Below, one piece after another: positions 8,657 to 17,420 of a stretch of DNA of 64,000 bases. Source of the DNA: CAYRYU01 sp964428355 (lineage in GTDB: Bacteria; Muiribacteriota; Ozemobacteria; Ozemobacterales; Ozemobacteraceae); the NCBI GenBank assembly GCA_964428355.1, contig CAYRYU010000012.1, positions 41,584-105,583 on the forward strand, given 5' to 3'. The first letter of the stretch is position 1. Each line of letters begins with the position of its first letter. A program made the position numbers and the translations under genes. A model generated the notes under the pieces. That model was given only the letters and a program-made list of their open reading frames with translations, was not told the DNA's origin and searched no databases.

Positions 8657-9547
8657 ATGGAAAGGCGCGCTTTTGCATTCTTTCTCTGGCTGGTATGCAC
8701 AACCGTGGCAGCCGGCGATGCGGATCTGAGTAACATCATCGAAAATGCCAAAAAGGGGGATCCTTCCGCGCAGTACCGGTTGGGATTGGCATTCTACCTG
8801 GGAGAGGGAACCCCGCAGAATTTCCCGCGGGCCGTTAAATGGTTCCGGAAAGCGGCCTCCAAGGGAAATGACGAGGCCCAGTTCAGCCTTGCCGAGTGCC
8901 TTGCCTATGGGGATGGGGTTCTCCGTGACGACCGGGAAGCGACGGACTGGTACCACCGCAGTGCCCTCCAGGGAAACACCCGGGCCCAGGCGGAACTCGG
9001 TTTCAGGTGTTTCAACGGGCTGGGGATGGAGTATTCCGCAAAAGAGGGAGCCAAATGGTACCAACTTGCGGCGGGGAAGGGCGATCCTCAGGGCCAGTTC
9101 GGGCTAGGGTGGTGTTACTATTACGGGAATGGACTTCTCCTGGATACCACCCGGGCCCTGATGTATTATCAACTCGCCGCCGACCAGGGTTACGCCGGCG
9201 CTCAGGCCAACCTGGGAAACTGCTATCTGGAAGGCCGGTTCGTGACCCGGGACCTTCCCAAAGCCATCGATCTGCTTAACAAAGCCGCATCTCAGGGAAA
9301 CACATTCGCGCATTTCACCCTCGGGAACTGCTATCAGAACGGCTTGGGTGTTCCCCAGGATTTCGTCCGGGCCCATTACCATTTCAATATTCACCAGGCT
9401 ACTCTCGACCTGGGGCCGGGAGTGGAACCCCCCGATTTTCGGGGAATCGTCGAAGCCCGTATGACACCGGCCCAGATCCAGGAAGCCCAGCAGCTGGCCC
9501 GTGAATGGAAACCCCGGAGGAAACCGGTCAAAGGCTCGATCCATTGA
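8657..9547 (+). CDS. Secreted Sel1-like repeat protein
   Basis: A 296-residue exported protein. An N-terminal signal peptide (MERRAFAFFLWLVCTTVAAG) is followed by about six Sel1-type helical repeats, for example DPSAQYRLGLAFYLGEGTPQ, NDEAQFSLAECLAYGDGV and YAGAQANLGNCYLEGRFV. Sel1 repeats bind proteins and often act as adaptors; the partner is unknown. The last 40 residues are outside the repeats and charged. The ATG follows GGAGG by 7 bases. It ends 7 bases from the convergent membrane-protein gene. Confidence 0.85.
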   Translation: MERRAFAFFLWLVCTTVAAGDADLSNIIENAKKGDPSAQYRLGLAFYLGEGTPQNFPRAVKWFRKAASKGNDEAQFSLAECLAYGDGVLRDDREATDWYHRSALQGNTRAQAELGFRCFNGLGMEYSAKEGAKWYQLAAGKGDPQGQFGLGWCYYYGNGLLLDTTRALMYYQLAADQGYAGAQANLGNCYLEGRFVTRDLPKAIDLLNKAASQGNTFAHFTLGNCYQNGLGVPQDFVRAHYHFNIHQATLDLGPGVEPPDFRGIVEARMTPAQIQEAQQLAREWKPRRKPVKGSIH

Positions 9548-9554
9548 TCCGCTT

Positions 9555-9920
9555 CTAGGATGTTACCACTATCTCCGGGTCGGAATAAAACCAGAAGTGA
9601 CACCCGAGATAAATCCCCACCAGGGCGATCAGAACCGGCGGGATAAGGGCAAGGTTCGTCAGCCGCAGCTTCTTCAGGACTATCGCACCGATGCCCAGGC
9701 CCGCCCCGAAACCGCGGATACCCGCTTCAGTCCTTCCGGGGTTGGCCGTTAGCCTGCCGCGAAATAGGAAGACGGCGAAAAAGAAGAAGCCGAACAGGGC
9801 GAATCCCCGCGGAAGGTCATCGAGCGAAAACGAAACCATCGCGACGATGACGGATATCAGGAGAAACAACCCGGCTCCTCGCCAACCTGTGTTCCCGAAG
9901 TAATGACGAATTCGTTCCAC
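9555..9920 (-). CDS. Small multi-spanning membrane protein
   Basis: 121 residues with about four hydrophobic segments (GAGLFLLISVIVAMVSF, GFALFGFFFFAVFLF, a Gly-rich FGAGLGIGAIVL, and LALIPPVLIALVGIYLGCHF). No family is recognised. The start is GTG 9920 with GGAG 8 bases upstream. The GTG is only 4 bases past the stop of the upstream 411-residue gene, so the two are almost certainly translated from one message and may work in the same membrane complex. Confidence 0.65.
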   Translation of the reverse strand: MERIRHYFGNTGWRGAGLFLLISVIVAMVSFSLDDLPRGFALFGFFFFAVFLFRGRLTANPGRTEAGIRGFGAGLGIGAIVLKKLRLTNLALIPPVLIALVGIYLGCHFWFYSDPEIVVTS

Positions 9921-9924
9921 CGGG

Positions 9925-11160
9925 TCACTCCTCGAGCTGGAGAGTGAAATGGGTGTTGGCTTTCTGGTCGTACAGGACGACCGAGTCCTTCTGGATGTCG
10001 ATGATCTTGAAATTGTTCGAGGTTTCGTCCTTGTGGCCCGAGACGATGTTTCCCTGTGGATTCTGGATCAGGGCGACGGGTTCGCTTGCGGAAAAGATCA
10101 CTCCCTTGAGCTTCCACTGGGTCATCGATTCCGGGGGGAGTTCGGTGGAGTTACGGGCCACCGGGTTCAAGTTCAGGGTGAAGCGATTATGGAGATATGG
10201 GTTGTACATCACCACCGAGTTCTTCCGGATCTCGAGGACTTCGTAACCCTCGAATTTTTCCCCCTTTCGTTTCGAAAGGACAAACCTTCCCGACTGCATC
10301 AGGGCGACCGGTTGTCCGGCCTCCTCCTGGATCCCTTTGAGGCTGAACCTGAATTGGCGGGGACGGGGGACTCTTTCGAACTCCTTTTTCAGATCCGGTT
10401 TCAATGACCGGAAGATCCTGGTGAGAGCCAAGTGAGCCAGTGTCACCCGTTCCTGGTCGACCTCCTCGGCTTTCAGGTTGTCGACGCCTCGCAGCGCGAT
10501 CAGCTCCTTCTCGAGGGAAAGGCATGCCTTTTCGACGACGAACGGTGAAAGACTCTGGCTGGCAAGCTTCTCGAGGATGGGAAGTCGCTTCTCGATCCGG
10601 TCGAGGGAATTCCGGATGATCTCCGCCGGATGAACGGGAATGTAACAGGTCATCAGGGGTGAAGAGGGTTTGGGCGGAGGGGGGAACACAGGGTATCTCG
10701 AGAGCCTGGATTTCGATTCCCCCAGTTCTGCGATCAGGGTCTGCGTTTCCTCGGGACTGAGAACCCCCTGCGTCTCGAGGTTCTTCAACGACTCCCCCGC
10801 CTTTTCCAGGTTTTTCAGATATTGCTCCTTCTCCTCGGAGCTGGGACGAAAAATCCCGGCCCCGAGCAGGCGGTCGACTTCCACCCAATTCTTTATCAGT
10901 TCCTTGCCAACTTCGCTCTCTTCGAGGATCCTGGCCGCCTTTTTCTTTGCCTCTACTGCGAAAGCGGAGCCATGTTGGGGATGATCGACCAGCCCGGGAA
11001 ACCAGGTGACGAAAACCGTCAGACCGGCGGCGATGGCCCGGGTAAGCCACCTTGGCGCTCTCTGCATGATTCTTTGGGGGGAGATCCTGAACAGCAGACA
11101 GAAAAGGACGATGGCCCCTCCGAGGAGGATCATCAGAAAATGAGGCTGTCGATATGGCAT
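9925..11160 (-). CDS. Membrane-anchored protein with two PilP/GspC-like C-terminal modules
   Basis: A 411-residue protein. Two hydrophobic segments lie at the N terminus (FLMILLGGAIVLFCLLF near residue 8 and AIAAGLTVFVTWFPGL near 40). A long helical, charged region follows, then a proline stretch (PPPPKPSSPL), more helix, and two tandem beta-rich modules of about 60 residues. Each module has an LKG...PVAL.Q...G...V pattern and ends SVV.Y.......FTL.L. That pattern resembles PilP and GspC modules that link inner membrane to secretin; the likeness is from memory. ATG 11160 follows GGAGG; codons further upstream lack a ribosome site. It is upstream of, and coupled to, the small membrane protein gene. 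Confidence 0.65.
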   Translation of the reverse strand: MPYRQPHFLMILLGGAIVLFCLLFRISPQRIMQRAPRWLTRAIAAGLTVFVTWFPGLVDHPQHGSAFAVEAKKKAARILEESEVGKELIKNWVEVDRLLGAGIFRPSSEEKEQYLKNLEKAGESLKNLETQGVLSPEETQTLIAELGESKSRLSRYPVFPPPPKPSSPLMTCYIPVHPAEIIRNSLDRIEKRLPILEKLASQSLSPFVVEKACLSLEKELIALRGVDNLKAEEVDQERVTLAHLALTRIFRSLKPDLKKEFERVPRPRQFRFSLKGIQEEAGQPVALMQSGRFVLSKRKGEKFEGYEVLEIRKNSVVMYNPYLHNRFTLNLNPVARNSTELPPESMTQWKLKGVIFSASEPVALIQNPQGNIVSGHKDETSNNFKIIDIQKDSVVLYDQKANTHFTLQLEE

Positions 11161-11314
11161 TGGGGCCCTCCGTTTGGGGAATGCTTCTCCTGGATGCTGC
11201 CTGGCCGTGGCGGGGACCTGACACCGGTCAAACCAGATTTCCAAATCTTGTACCATTTCGAAAACCTTGAAGTCAAGGATTTCCTGACAGGTTCGGCTCC
11301 CTGCTCCTGCCTTC

Positions 11315-11344
11315 TTGCCTCGAGTATGCGGAATCGGCTAGAAT
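11315..11344 (+). promoter_or_regulatory. Promoter for cyclase-ATPase-TPR gene
   Basis: TTGCCT at 11315-11320 and TAGAAT at 11339-11344, 18 bases apart. Transcription would start about 6 bases before the ATG at 11357, which lacks a good Shine-Dalgarno site, so the message is likely nearly leaderless. Confidence 0.5.
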
Positions 11345-11356
11345 CAGCCTGAAGAT

Positions 11357-14300
11357 ATGCCATCCTACAAACCGAAATCCCACAAAATGGGAAAGGGAAC
11401 CAAGCTTCCCAAGCCCCGGTCCCGCGGTGAACGAAAGGCTCCCCCCGCCGAACCCCCGACCGGGTTGGTCACTCTGGTCTTCACCGATGTCCAGGGATCC
11501 ACCGGGATCTGGGAACGTTCCCCCGACGTGATGCGCCTCTCCCTGGGAATCCACGACCAGGTGATGCGGGATACCCTGTCGGAAGCGGGGGGATACGAAG
11601 TGAAGACGGAGGGGGACGCCTTCATGGTGGCATTCGGCGATTCCCTGCAGGCCGTCCGATGGTGTTTGACCGCTCAGGAACGGCTTGTCGCGGCTCCGTG
11701 GCCACAAGAGCTGCTTGCCATGTCCGACGCCGCGGCCGTGGAAGATTCCCATCGTTCGATGATATTCCGTGGGCTGAGGGTCCGGATGGGGGTCCACGCC
11801 GGAGTCCCCGAATGCAAGCCTGACCCCGGGACGGGAAGGATGGACTACTTCGGTCCGATGGTGAACCGTGCCGCACGCGTCGGGGGGGCAGCACATGGGG
11901 GCCAGATTCTCGTGAGCGGTTGGGTCTGGGAGCAGATCTCTTCGCGCCTTGCCACTCTCGGAGATCCCGCGACAGCCGATCTCGGGCATCACCGCCTAAA
12001 AGGCCTGGACACTTCAGAGCGGCTTGTGATGGTCACTCCTGCAAGCCTTTCGGGACGAGCGTTTCCGGCCCCGAAGACCCTCAACCCCCGGTTGTCCAAC
12101 CTTCCTCCGCAGACCAGCTCCTTTCTCGGCCGCAAGGAAGACCTGGATGCGATCGAAAAGCGGTTCTCGGGCCCGGTCCGGCTTGTAACGCTTACCGGAA
12201 CCGGTGGGATGGGGAAGACCAGTCTGGCCCTTAGGTTCGGATTGACCCGGCTGTCTTCCTTCGCCTCGGGAGGCGAAGGAGGGGTCTGGTTCTGCGACCT
12301 GTCGGAGGCAACCTCCCTGGAGGGAATCTGTGAGTGTCTTGCAAGGGCACTTCAATTCCCGATCCCATCAGGAAGCTCAACCGATGTCCTGGTCAACCAG
12401 TTGGGAGCGACCCTGGGAGGTCGTGGTCGGATGCTGGTCATTCTCGACAATTTCGAGCAGGTCGTCGCACACGCTTTTGCAACCGTAGGGCGGTGGCTTG
12501 TCCTGGCCCCCATGACCTGTTTCCTGGTGACCAGCCGGGAAGCGCTGCGCCTGCGGGGTGAGGCAGTCCTCCCGCTCCAACCTTTGTCGGCAGGCTTCGG
12601 GAACGAACCACCCGACCAGGATCCTGCCGTCCAGTTGTTCCGGGAGCGGGCCGAAGCCATCAGGCCGGGATGCCTGTCCCTCCCGAAAGACCTGGCGACA
12701 GTCCGGGAGATCGTCAGGGTATTGGATGGCATCCCCCTGGCGATCGAGCTTGCGGCCGCAAGGATGGCGATCCTAGGCCCTTCCGATCTTCTCGTCCGTC
12801 TGGGGAAGCATCTCGACCTGCTGACCGGCGGTGGACCGGCGGTTCCCGAACGTCAGACCACCCTTCGCAAAGCGATTGCCTGGTCCTGGGACCTCCTGGA
12901 CCCGGTCGAGCGAATCGCCCTCGCTCAGTGTGCCGTTTTCCACGGTGGCTTCGATCTGGAAGCGGCCGAAAAGATCCTTGAACTGAAGGATTTTCCGGGG
13001 TCTCCGCCCGTCTTCGAGGTCATTCAGGCCCTCTGCCGCAAGTCCCTGCTCCGGACCGGGGAATCCCCGGAAATGCCCGGCCGTCTGCGTTTCGGGATGT
13101 TCGTCGGGGTGCAGGAGTTTGCCCGCGAGAAGCTTGGGGAACTTCCCGAACGGGATTCCATCATGCATCGGCATGCGGTCTATTTCTCGAAGCTGGGCCG
13201 TCTTCTTGCCCCGGCGGTCCCGGGTGGCGGTGGGGATCTTCGCCTCCGCCGGCTGGCGGCGGAAATGGACAACCTGCGGGCCGTCCACGTCTGGACCTCC
13301 GGACGGGTTCCACCCACGCCCGAGCTGGCGGATCTCACCCTCGAGGCGGCCATTTCCCTCGACCCGCTCTACACCACCCGCGGCCCTTTCCCTTCTCGCT
13401 CCGAAAGCCTGGACCGGGCTATCGGCTATGCCGCGACAGTGCCTGCCGATCCCGCTCTCCTGGCCTGGGCGTTGGAGGCACGGGGCCGCGCCCATCTGGT
13501 TGCCGGAGAAACCGATGCATGCGAGGCGGCATACGAACGCGGGTTGTCACTCGCCCGAAAGAGCGGCAACAGGAAGGCGGAAGCGTTCATCCAGCGAAAC
13601 CTGGGCTTGAAACGTATGTTTTCAGGATCCCTGATGGATGAGGCGAGGGCGAGGTTTGAGGAAGCCCTTTCCATCCTTCGGGCCATCGGGGAAAAACCGA
13701 GCATAGGCCCGGTCCTGGGAGACCTGGGATGCTACTGGCTTGCAAAACGCGATCTGGACCAGGCTGCGCGTCTCCTGCTCCAGGCCAGGGATCTCAACAA
13801 GGAGTTCGGCAACCAACTTCTCGAAGCTCTCACACTCATCAATCTTGGGATCATCTTCCAGGAACAGGGTCGCCTCGAAGATTCGGGCGAGGTTTTCCGC
13901 CAGTCGGTCACCCTTGCCGAGGAGCTTGGCGACCGCCGGCTGTTCGGCTACTCGCAGGGCTATCTTGGCTGCCAGGAGCAGGAATCTGGCCGGCTCGAGG
14001 AAGCCGCGGCTTCCTACCGGCTGGCGGTGCGCTGTTTCGACGAGATCGGGGACCGGGGGTATCGCGGCTATTTCACCGCCGCCTTGGGCGGATGCCTTGC
14101 CCTCCAGGGAAAACTCGAAGCCTCCGCCGCCACCTTCGCCCGGATCGACAACCAATGGTCCGCCCTCGTCAGTCCCCCTTTCGTGCTCGTCGGGCGTCTC
14201 CACAGAGCCATAGCAGCCGCTGCCCGTTCGATTCTCGCGAACCGCGAGGGCCGGGTGGTGGAGGCCGCCGACCTGGCACGCGAGGCCCGTCTCGTCCTCG

Positions 14301-14422
14301 CCGAGGGCCGGGCGTCCGACCTCGATTCGGAAGACGTCCGGACCGCCCTGCGATTGCTGGAATCCGCAGTGAAGAGCCTTCCCCAAACTCCCCCCGTTCC
14401 CGAAACCGCCCCCGGATCCTGA
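11357..14422 (+). CDS. Adenylate cyclase - STAND/NTPase - TPR regulator
   Basis: A 1021-residue soluble signalling protein. Residues about 36-215 are a class III cyclase domain with all key residues: FTDVQGS (D44), VKTEGDAFMVAF (Lys and second Asp) and FGPMVNRAARV (Asn and Arg), so a homodimer could be active. A STAND-type NTPase domain follows, with Walker A TGTGGMGKTS near residue 280 and Walker B MLVILDNFEQV near 360, then an AP-ATPase-like region (GIPLAIELAAARM). TPR-type repeats cover about 700-960 (LINLGIIFQEQGRLEDSGEV and similar). These proteins usually sense a ligand through the C-terminal repeats and switch the cyclase. The next gene, 123 bases on in the same direction, begins with a cyclic-nucleotide-binding fold. 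Confidence 0.88.
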   Translation: MPSYKPKSHKMGKGTKLPKPRSRGERKAPPAEPPTGLVTLVFTDVQGSTGIWERSPDVMRLSLGIHDQVMRDTLSEAGGYEVKTEGDAFMVAFGDSLQAVRWCLTAQERLVAAPWPQELLAMSDAAAVEDSHRSMIFRGLRVRMGVHAGVPECKPDPGTGRMDYFGPMVNRAARVGGAAHGGQILVSGWVWEQISSRLATLGDPATADLGHHRLKGLDTSERLVMVTPASLSGRAFPAPKTLNPRLSNLPPQTSSFLGRKEDLDAIEKRFSGPVRLVTLTGTGGMGKTSLALRFGLTRLSSFASGGEGGVWFCDLSEATSLEGICECLARALQFPIPSGSSTDVLVNQLGATLGGRGRMLVILDNFEQVVAHAFATVGRWLVLAPMTCFLVTSREALRLRGEAVLPLQPLSAGFGNEPPDQDPAVQLFRERAEAIRPGCLSLPKDLATVREIVRVLDGIPLAIELAAARMAILGPSDLLVRLGKHLDLLTGGGPAVPERQTTLRKAIAWSWDLLDPVERIALAQCAVFHGGFDLEAAEKILELKDFPGSPPVFEVIQALCRKSLLRTGESPEMPGRLRFGMFVGVQEFAREKLGELPERDSIMHRHAVYFSKLGRLLAPAVPGGGGDLRLRRLAAEMDNLRAVHVWTSGRVPPTPELADLTLEAAISLDPLYTTRGPFPSRSESLDRAIGYAATVPADPALLAWALEARGRAHLVAGETDACEAAYERGLSLARKSGNRKAEAFIQRNLGLKRMFSGSLMDEARARFEEALSILRAIGEKPSIGPVLGDLGCYWLAKRDLDQAARLLLQARDLNKEFGNQLLEALTLINLGIIFQEQGRLEDSGEVFRQSVTLAEELGDRRLFGYSQGYLGCQEQESGRLEEAAASYRLAVRCFDEIGDRGYRGYFTAALGGCLALQGKLEASAATFARIDNQWSALVSPPFVLVGRLHRAIAAAARSILANREGRVVEAADLAREARLVLAEGRASDLDSEDVRTALRLLESAVKSLPQTPPVPETAPGS

Positions 14423-14510
14423 TCGCGGACAGTTTCCGGGGCCACCTTGTGATCTTCGAGACAAGTTTGGCCAGACGGCTTCCGTGGGAACGAACCTTCG
14501 GTGGAAAAAA

Positions 14511-14539
14511 TTGCAGAGCCCGGGCGAAAGATTTACAAT
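14511..14539 (+). promoter_or_regulatory. Promoter giving a leaderless message
   Basis: TTGCAG at 14511-14516, a 17-base spacer, TACAAT at 14534-14539. The expected transcription start falls on the A of the ATG at 14546, so this start codon would be leaderless. An in-frame GTG at 14501 lies upstream of the promoter and is unlikely to be used from it. Confidence 0.55.
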
Positions 14540-14545
14540 TCGGGG

Positions 14546-17122
14546 ATGACAAACCAGCCGTCGCAACCAAGCAGCAAGCCTTTCAAACCCGGGGATGTCC
14601 TGCAGCACGAGGGGGAGACCGCGGGCTCCCTCAGCATTTTGTTGAAGGGGAAGGTCAGCATCCATGTTTCCCTGCCCACGGAGAGGGCGACCCCCGCGGG
14701 AGCGGTTCCAGGAAAGGATTCCTCATTCAGATTGTTCGATCTGGAGGGGAACATTTTCCTCGGGGCTTGCGCCCTGGTGACCGATGGAATCTACAACTTC
14801 ACCTGCAGGGCATCGGGGGAGGGGATCCTTTGCTCCTATCCCGTGGAAAGCCCATCGCGGCTTTTTGGCCTTGCCCGCGCCCAGAAGGATTACTCGACCT
14901 TCATCATCCAGTCCCTCGGGGTTCTTCTGGAAAAGGCCCGCGACGCTTTTTCCACGATCGACGAGCATTCTTCCCGCCTTCGCGTCATGACCGACAACCT
15001 TGCTCTGTTCTTCTGGATTCTCAAGGAGAACCACCGGTTCGAACTCAAACCTGTCACCCCGCTATTCCAGAGGGCCTTCGAACGGTTGGGGCAGATGCGC
15101 AAAAGCGGCTTCCAACCACCATTCCGTTTCGATCCCTCATTTATCGAGGCCTCCCCGGCTGCCCCCGGAAATCATGACCCGGGCGTGTCGCGACCGGAAC
15201 AAGCGGACCCCGAGGATGGCGATCGGATCGAGGTCCCTGATCCCGTTGCCTACGCCATCCGCTTGAACAAGATTCCGCAGGAGACGAGGAAGCTCTTCTT
15301 CTCATCGGATATCCAGGTTGCCGCGCGCCATATCCGCGATGCATCGGACAGTCTGAACTCCTTGTTGTCCGACTGCCGGAAGAGATTTTCGGAGGTGGAA
15401 GGGTTGCTGCGGGAATTGTGCGCCGAGTCGGGCGACAGCCTGTTCAGCGCCTTTCTGGGGTCCTCCCGGGAAATGGCGTCCGCCGGCCAGGACCCAAAAG
15501 CCTCGATCGAAGCTCTCGATTATCTCATCGCCCGGATCCGTGAAACCGTCGAGCTGATCAAGAGCCGGTTCGATCACCATTCCCCCATCGACCTGGAGTA
15601 CATCGGACACGAACGGGAACAGCTCGCGGCGCTTCTGACCGGTTCGTCGGATGGAGCCGGTGCCGGGGGAGAGTCCTCGTCCTTCATTGCGCGGATGAAC
15701 GCCCTTCCCGATGAGCTGCGGGACAGTGCTTCCAGGTTGCTGGCATACTCGGGCCTCGACAAGGAGTTTTCCGACTCGTTCATGTCCCATCTGAACGCCT
15801 TCAGGAACCTGAAAGACCGGTTTTCCCAGACGCCGGAGGCCAAGGGCACCCGGGCCGAGATGCTCGGACCATTCAGACGCCTTTTTGAGGCAGTTCTCCG
15901 CCGGGCTCTCGCAGAGGGCGATCAATCCAGGCTTGTCACCATGTTCCTGCGATACGGATTCGTCGACGAATGGCTGCTCGATCCCGAGCAGACCCTGTCC
16001 ATCTTCAGGTTCGCGGGCCAGGGGAATTTCACTCCGGTTCCTGCCAAGGCATCAGAGGTGGCTTCGGTTTCACCCCCCGCCGTTGTCGTTTTCACGCTTC
16101 GCGAATGGCTTCAGCGCATCTTCACCCGCCAGGTCGAACCTTCCCGAAACGAATTCGACACCGATTATTCGGATGTTTTCACCGAGCTGAAAAAGCAGAG
16201 AAAGGTCACCGACCACGACAAGCCCGCCTTCGATGCGAATGTCGATGCCAAGCTCAGTTTCGAGCTGGATACCCAGCTTGGAACTTGCCAGAAAGCCGTT
16301 TTCGGAAGGCCCAGCAATTTCTTCCCGATGCTGCACCAGGCGATGATAACCACTCCCCTGGAAAAGGCGGCGGTTTCCCTGGACAGGGTCCGGGAAGCTC
16401 TCGAACGGATCCAGACCGTGGATTATTCCGCCTTCTGGCGGGAGGTGCGGTTCATCGACCCGCGCAAGGTCATCGAAAAGGAACGCATCATGAAATGCGT
16501 CATGCCGGACATCGTCGTGCTGCCTACCTATGGCTCCAGAGGGATCATGTGGCAGGAGATCGGCGGGCGTGACCGGAGCCTTCCCGGCCGCTTCTTCCTC
16601 CCCGCCTTCACCGACGAGAACCTCGAAACCCTCCTGATCCGCCTGGTCGGCAGATACCGCTGGGAGCTCACAATCACTCTGATGGGAGTCGCCGCGAACG
16701 ATCCGACCCAACCCTCGCTGACCTCCGAATATGGGTCCTACATCCAGCTCTACAAGAAGAACCCTAACCTTTCCGATTCCGAGAAGGAGAATACCCGTCA
16801 GTTGGTCGAGCAGAGCAAGGGAGTCCTGCGCGACGTGTTCACGGCGCACTATGAGATCTGGATCCGAAACGAGTCTCAGGGAAACCTGCGCCTGGACAAG
16901 GAAGCCCGCGGGATCCTCAGCCGTTACTGTCCCTTCGCGAAACCCATCCGGGAGAAGCTGGCAAACCACCCCGCTCACGCCGATCTGTTGAGACTTTTTC
17001 AAGGTTCGCAGTCCAAGGAGGCCCGGGGTCTCGAGGGCCGATATGCCAAGTTCCGGGCGGCGGCAAAGGGTTACCTCCCCCCCGATCTCGAGGAGAACCT
17101 GCGCTTTTTCCGCGATCTTTGA
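14546..17122 (+). CDS. Large protein with N-terminal cyclic-nucleotide-binding-like domain
   Basis: 858 residues, cytoplasmic. The first about 130 residues look like a CAP_ED cyclic-nucleotide-binding fold (FKPGDVLQHEGETAGSLSIL then LKGKVSIHV, and FLGACALV as the phosphate-binding-cassette region). That region lacks the usual RxA arginine, so ligand binding is uncertain. The remaining 700 residues are mostly helical, with conserved-looking pieces such as DYSAFWREVRFIDPRKV and GSRGIMWQEIGGRDR, and are unknown to me. The preceding gene makes cAMP, so this is a natural candidate for its effector; that link is inferred from order and domains. The start is chosen as ATG 14546 because of the promoter. 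Confidence 0.7.
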   Translation: MTNQPSQPSSKPFKPGDVLQHEGETAGSLSILLKGKVSIHVSLPTERATPAGAVPGKDSSFRLFDLEGNIFLGACALVTDGIYNFTCRASGEGILCSYPVESPSRLFGLARAQKDYSTFIIQSLGVLLEKARDAFSTIDEHSSRLRVMTDNLALFFWILKENHRFELKPVTPLFQRAFERLGQMRKSGFQPPFRFDPSFIEASPAAPGNHDPGVSRPEQADPEDGDRIEVPDPVAYAIRLNKIPQETRKLFFSSDIQVAARHIRDASDSLNSLLSDCRKRFSEVEGLLRELCAESGDSLFSAFLGSSREMASAGQDPKASIEALDYLIARIRETVELIKSRFDHHSPIDLEYIGHEREQLAALLTGSSDGAGAGGESSSFIARMNALPDELRDSASRLLAYSGLDKEFSDSFMSHLNAFRNLKDRFSQTPEAKGTRAEMLGPFRRLFEAVLRRALAEGDQSRLVTMFLRYGFVDEWLLDPEQTLSIFRFAGQGNFTPVPAKASEVASVSPPAVVVFTLREWLQRIFTRQVEPSRNEFDTDYSDVFTELKKQRKVTDHDKPAFDANVDAKLSFELDTQLGTCQKAVFGRPSNFFPMLHQAMITTPLEKAAVSLDRVREALERIQTVDYSAFWREVRFIDPRKVIEKERIMKCVMPDIVVLPTYGSRGIMWQEIGGRDRSLPGRFFLPAFTDENLETLLIRLVGRYRWELTITLMGVAANDPTQPSLTSEYGSYIQLYKKNPNLSDSEKENTRQLVEQSKGVLRDVFTAHYEIWIRNESQGNLRLDKEARGILSRYCPFAKPIREKLANHPAHADLLRLFQGSQSKEARGLEGRYAKFRAAAKGYLPPDLEENLRFFRDL

Positions 17123-17144
17123 GCGGTTTTCGGGACCTGCCGCC

Positions 17145-17200
17145 CATGGATGGCGACGTGTCCCGTTTTCGCCCGGATGGGGAAGCTTTTCGGGACCTTT
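17145..17200 (+). repeat. Dispersed repeat, copy 1 (GGATGGCGACGTGT family)
   Basis: Carries GGATGGCGACGTGT, then GTCCCGTTTTCGCCCGG, then AAGCTTTTCGGGACCT. The same blocks in the same order occur at about 36597-36680, where a short insertion separates the first two. It lies in the 298-base gap after the cyclic-nucleotide-binding-like gene, in which I see no gene. Confidence 0.5.
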
Positions 17201-17420
17201 TATCCGATGCGAGAAAAGGGGATGAGAAGCGGCCACGCGGTTCAGGCGCATTCTGGCGGGTGATCCCGAAATCCTGAAAGACCGCTCCGCCTGGCAACCG
17301 GAGATTTTTCGAAACCCGCCTTGAAAAAGACTTTTCCCCCCATTTCGGTGAAAAAGACGAGGTGGTCTTGACACCAGCAATGGACGCACAGTATTCCCTG
17401 CGCGAAAATCGAATTTCCTG

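Noticed and set aside
8354..9064. In-frame upstream extension of the TPR/polyproline gene
   Set aside because: It is antisense to the Sel1 gene, and the ATG at 8353 has a strong ribosome site.
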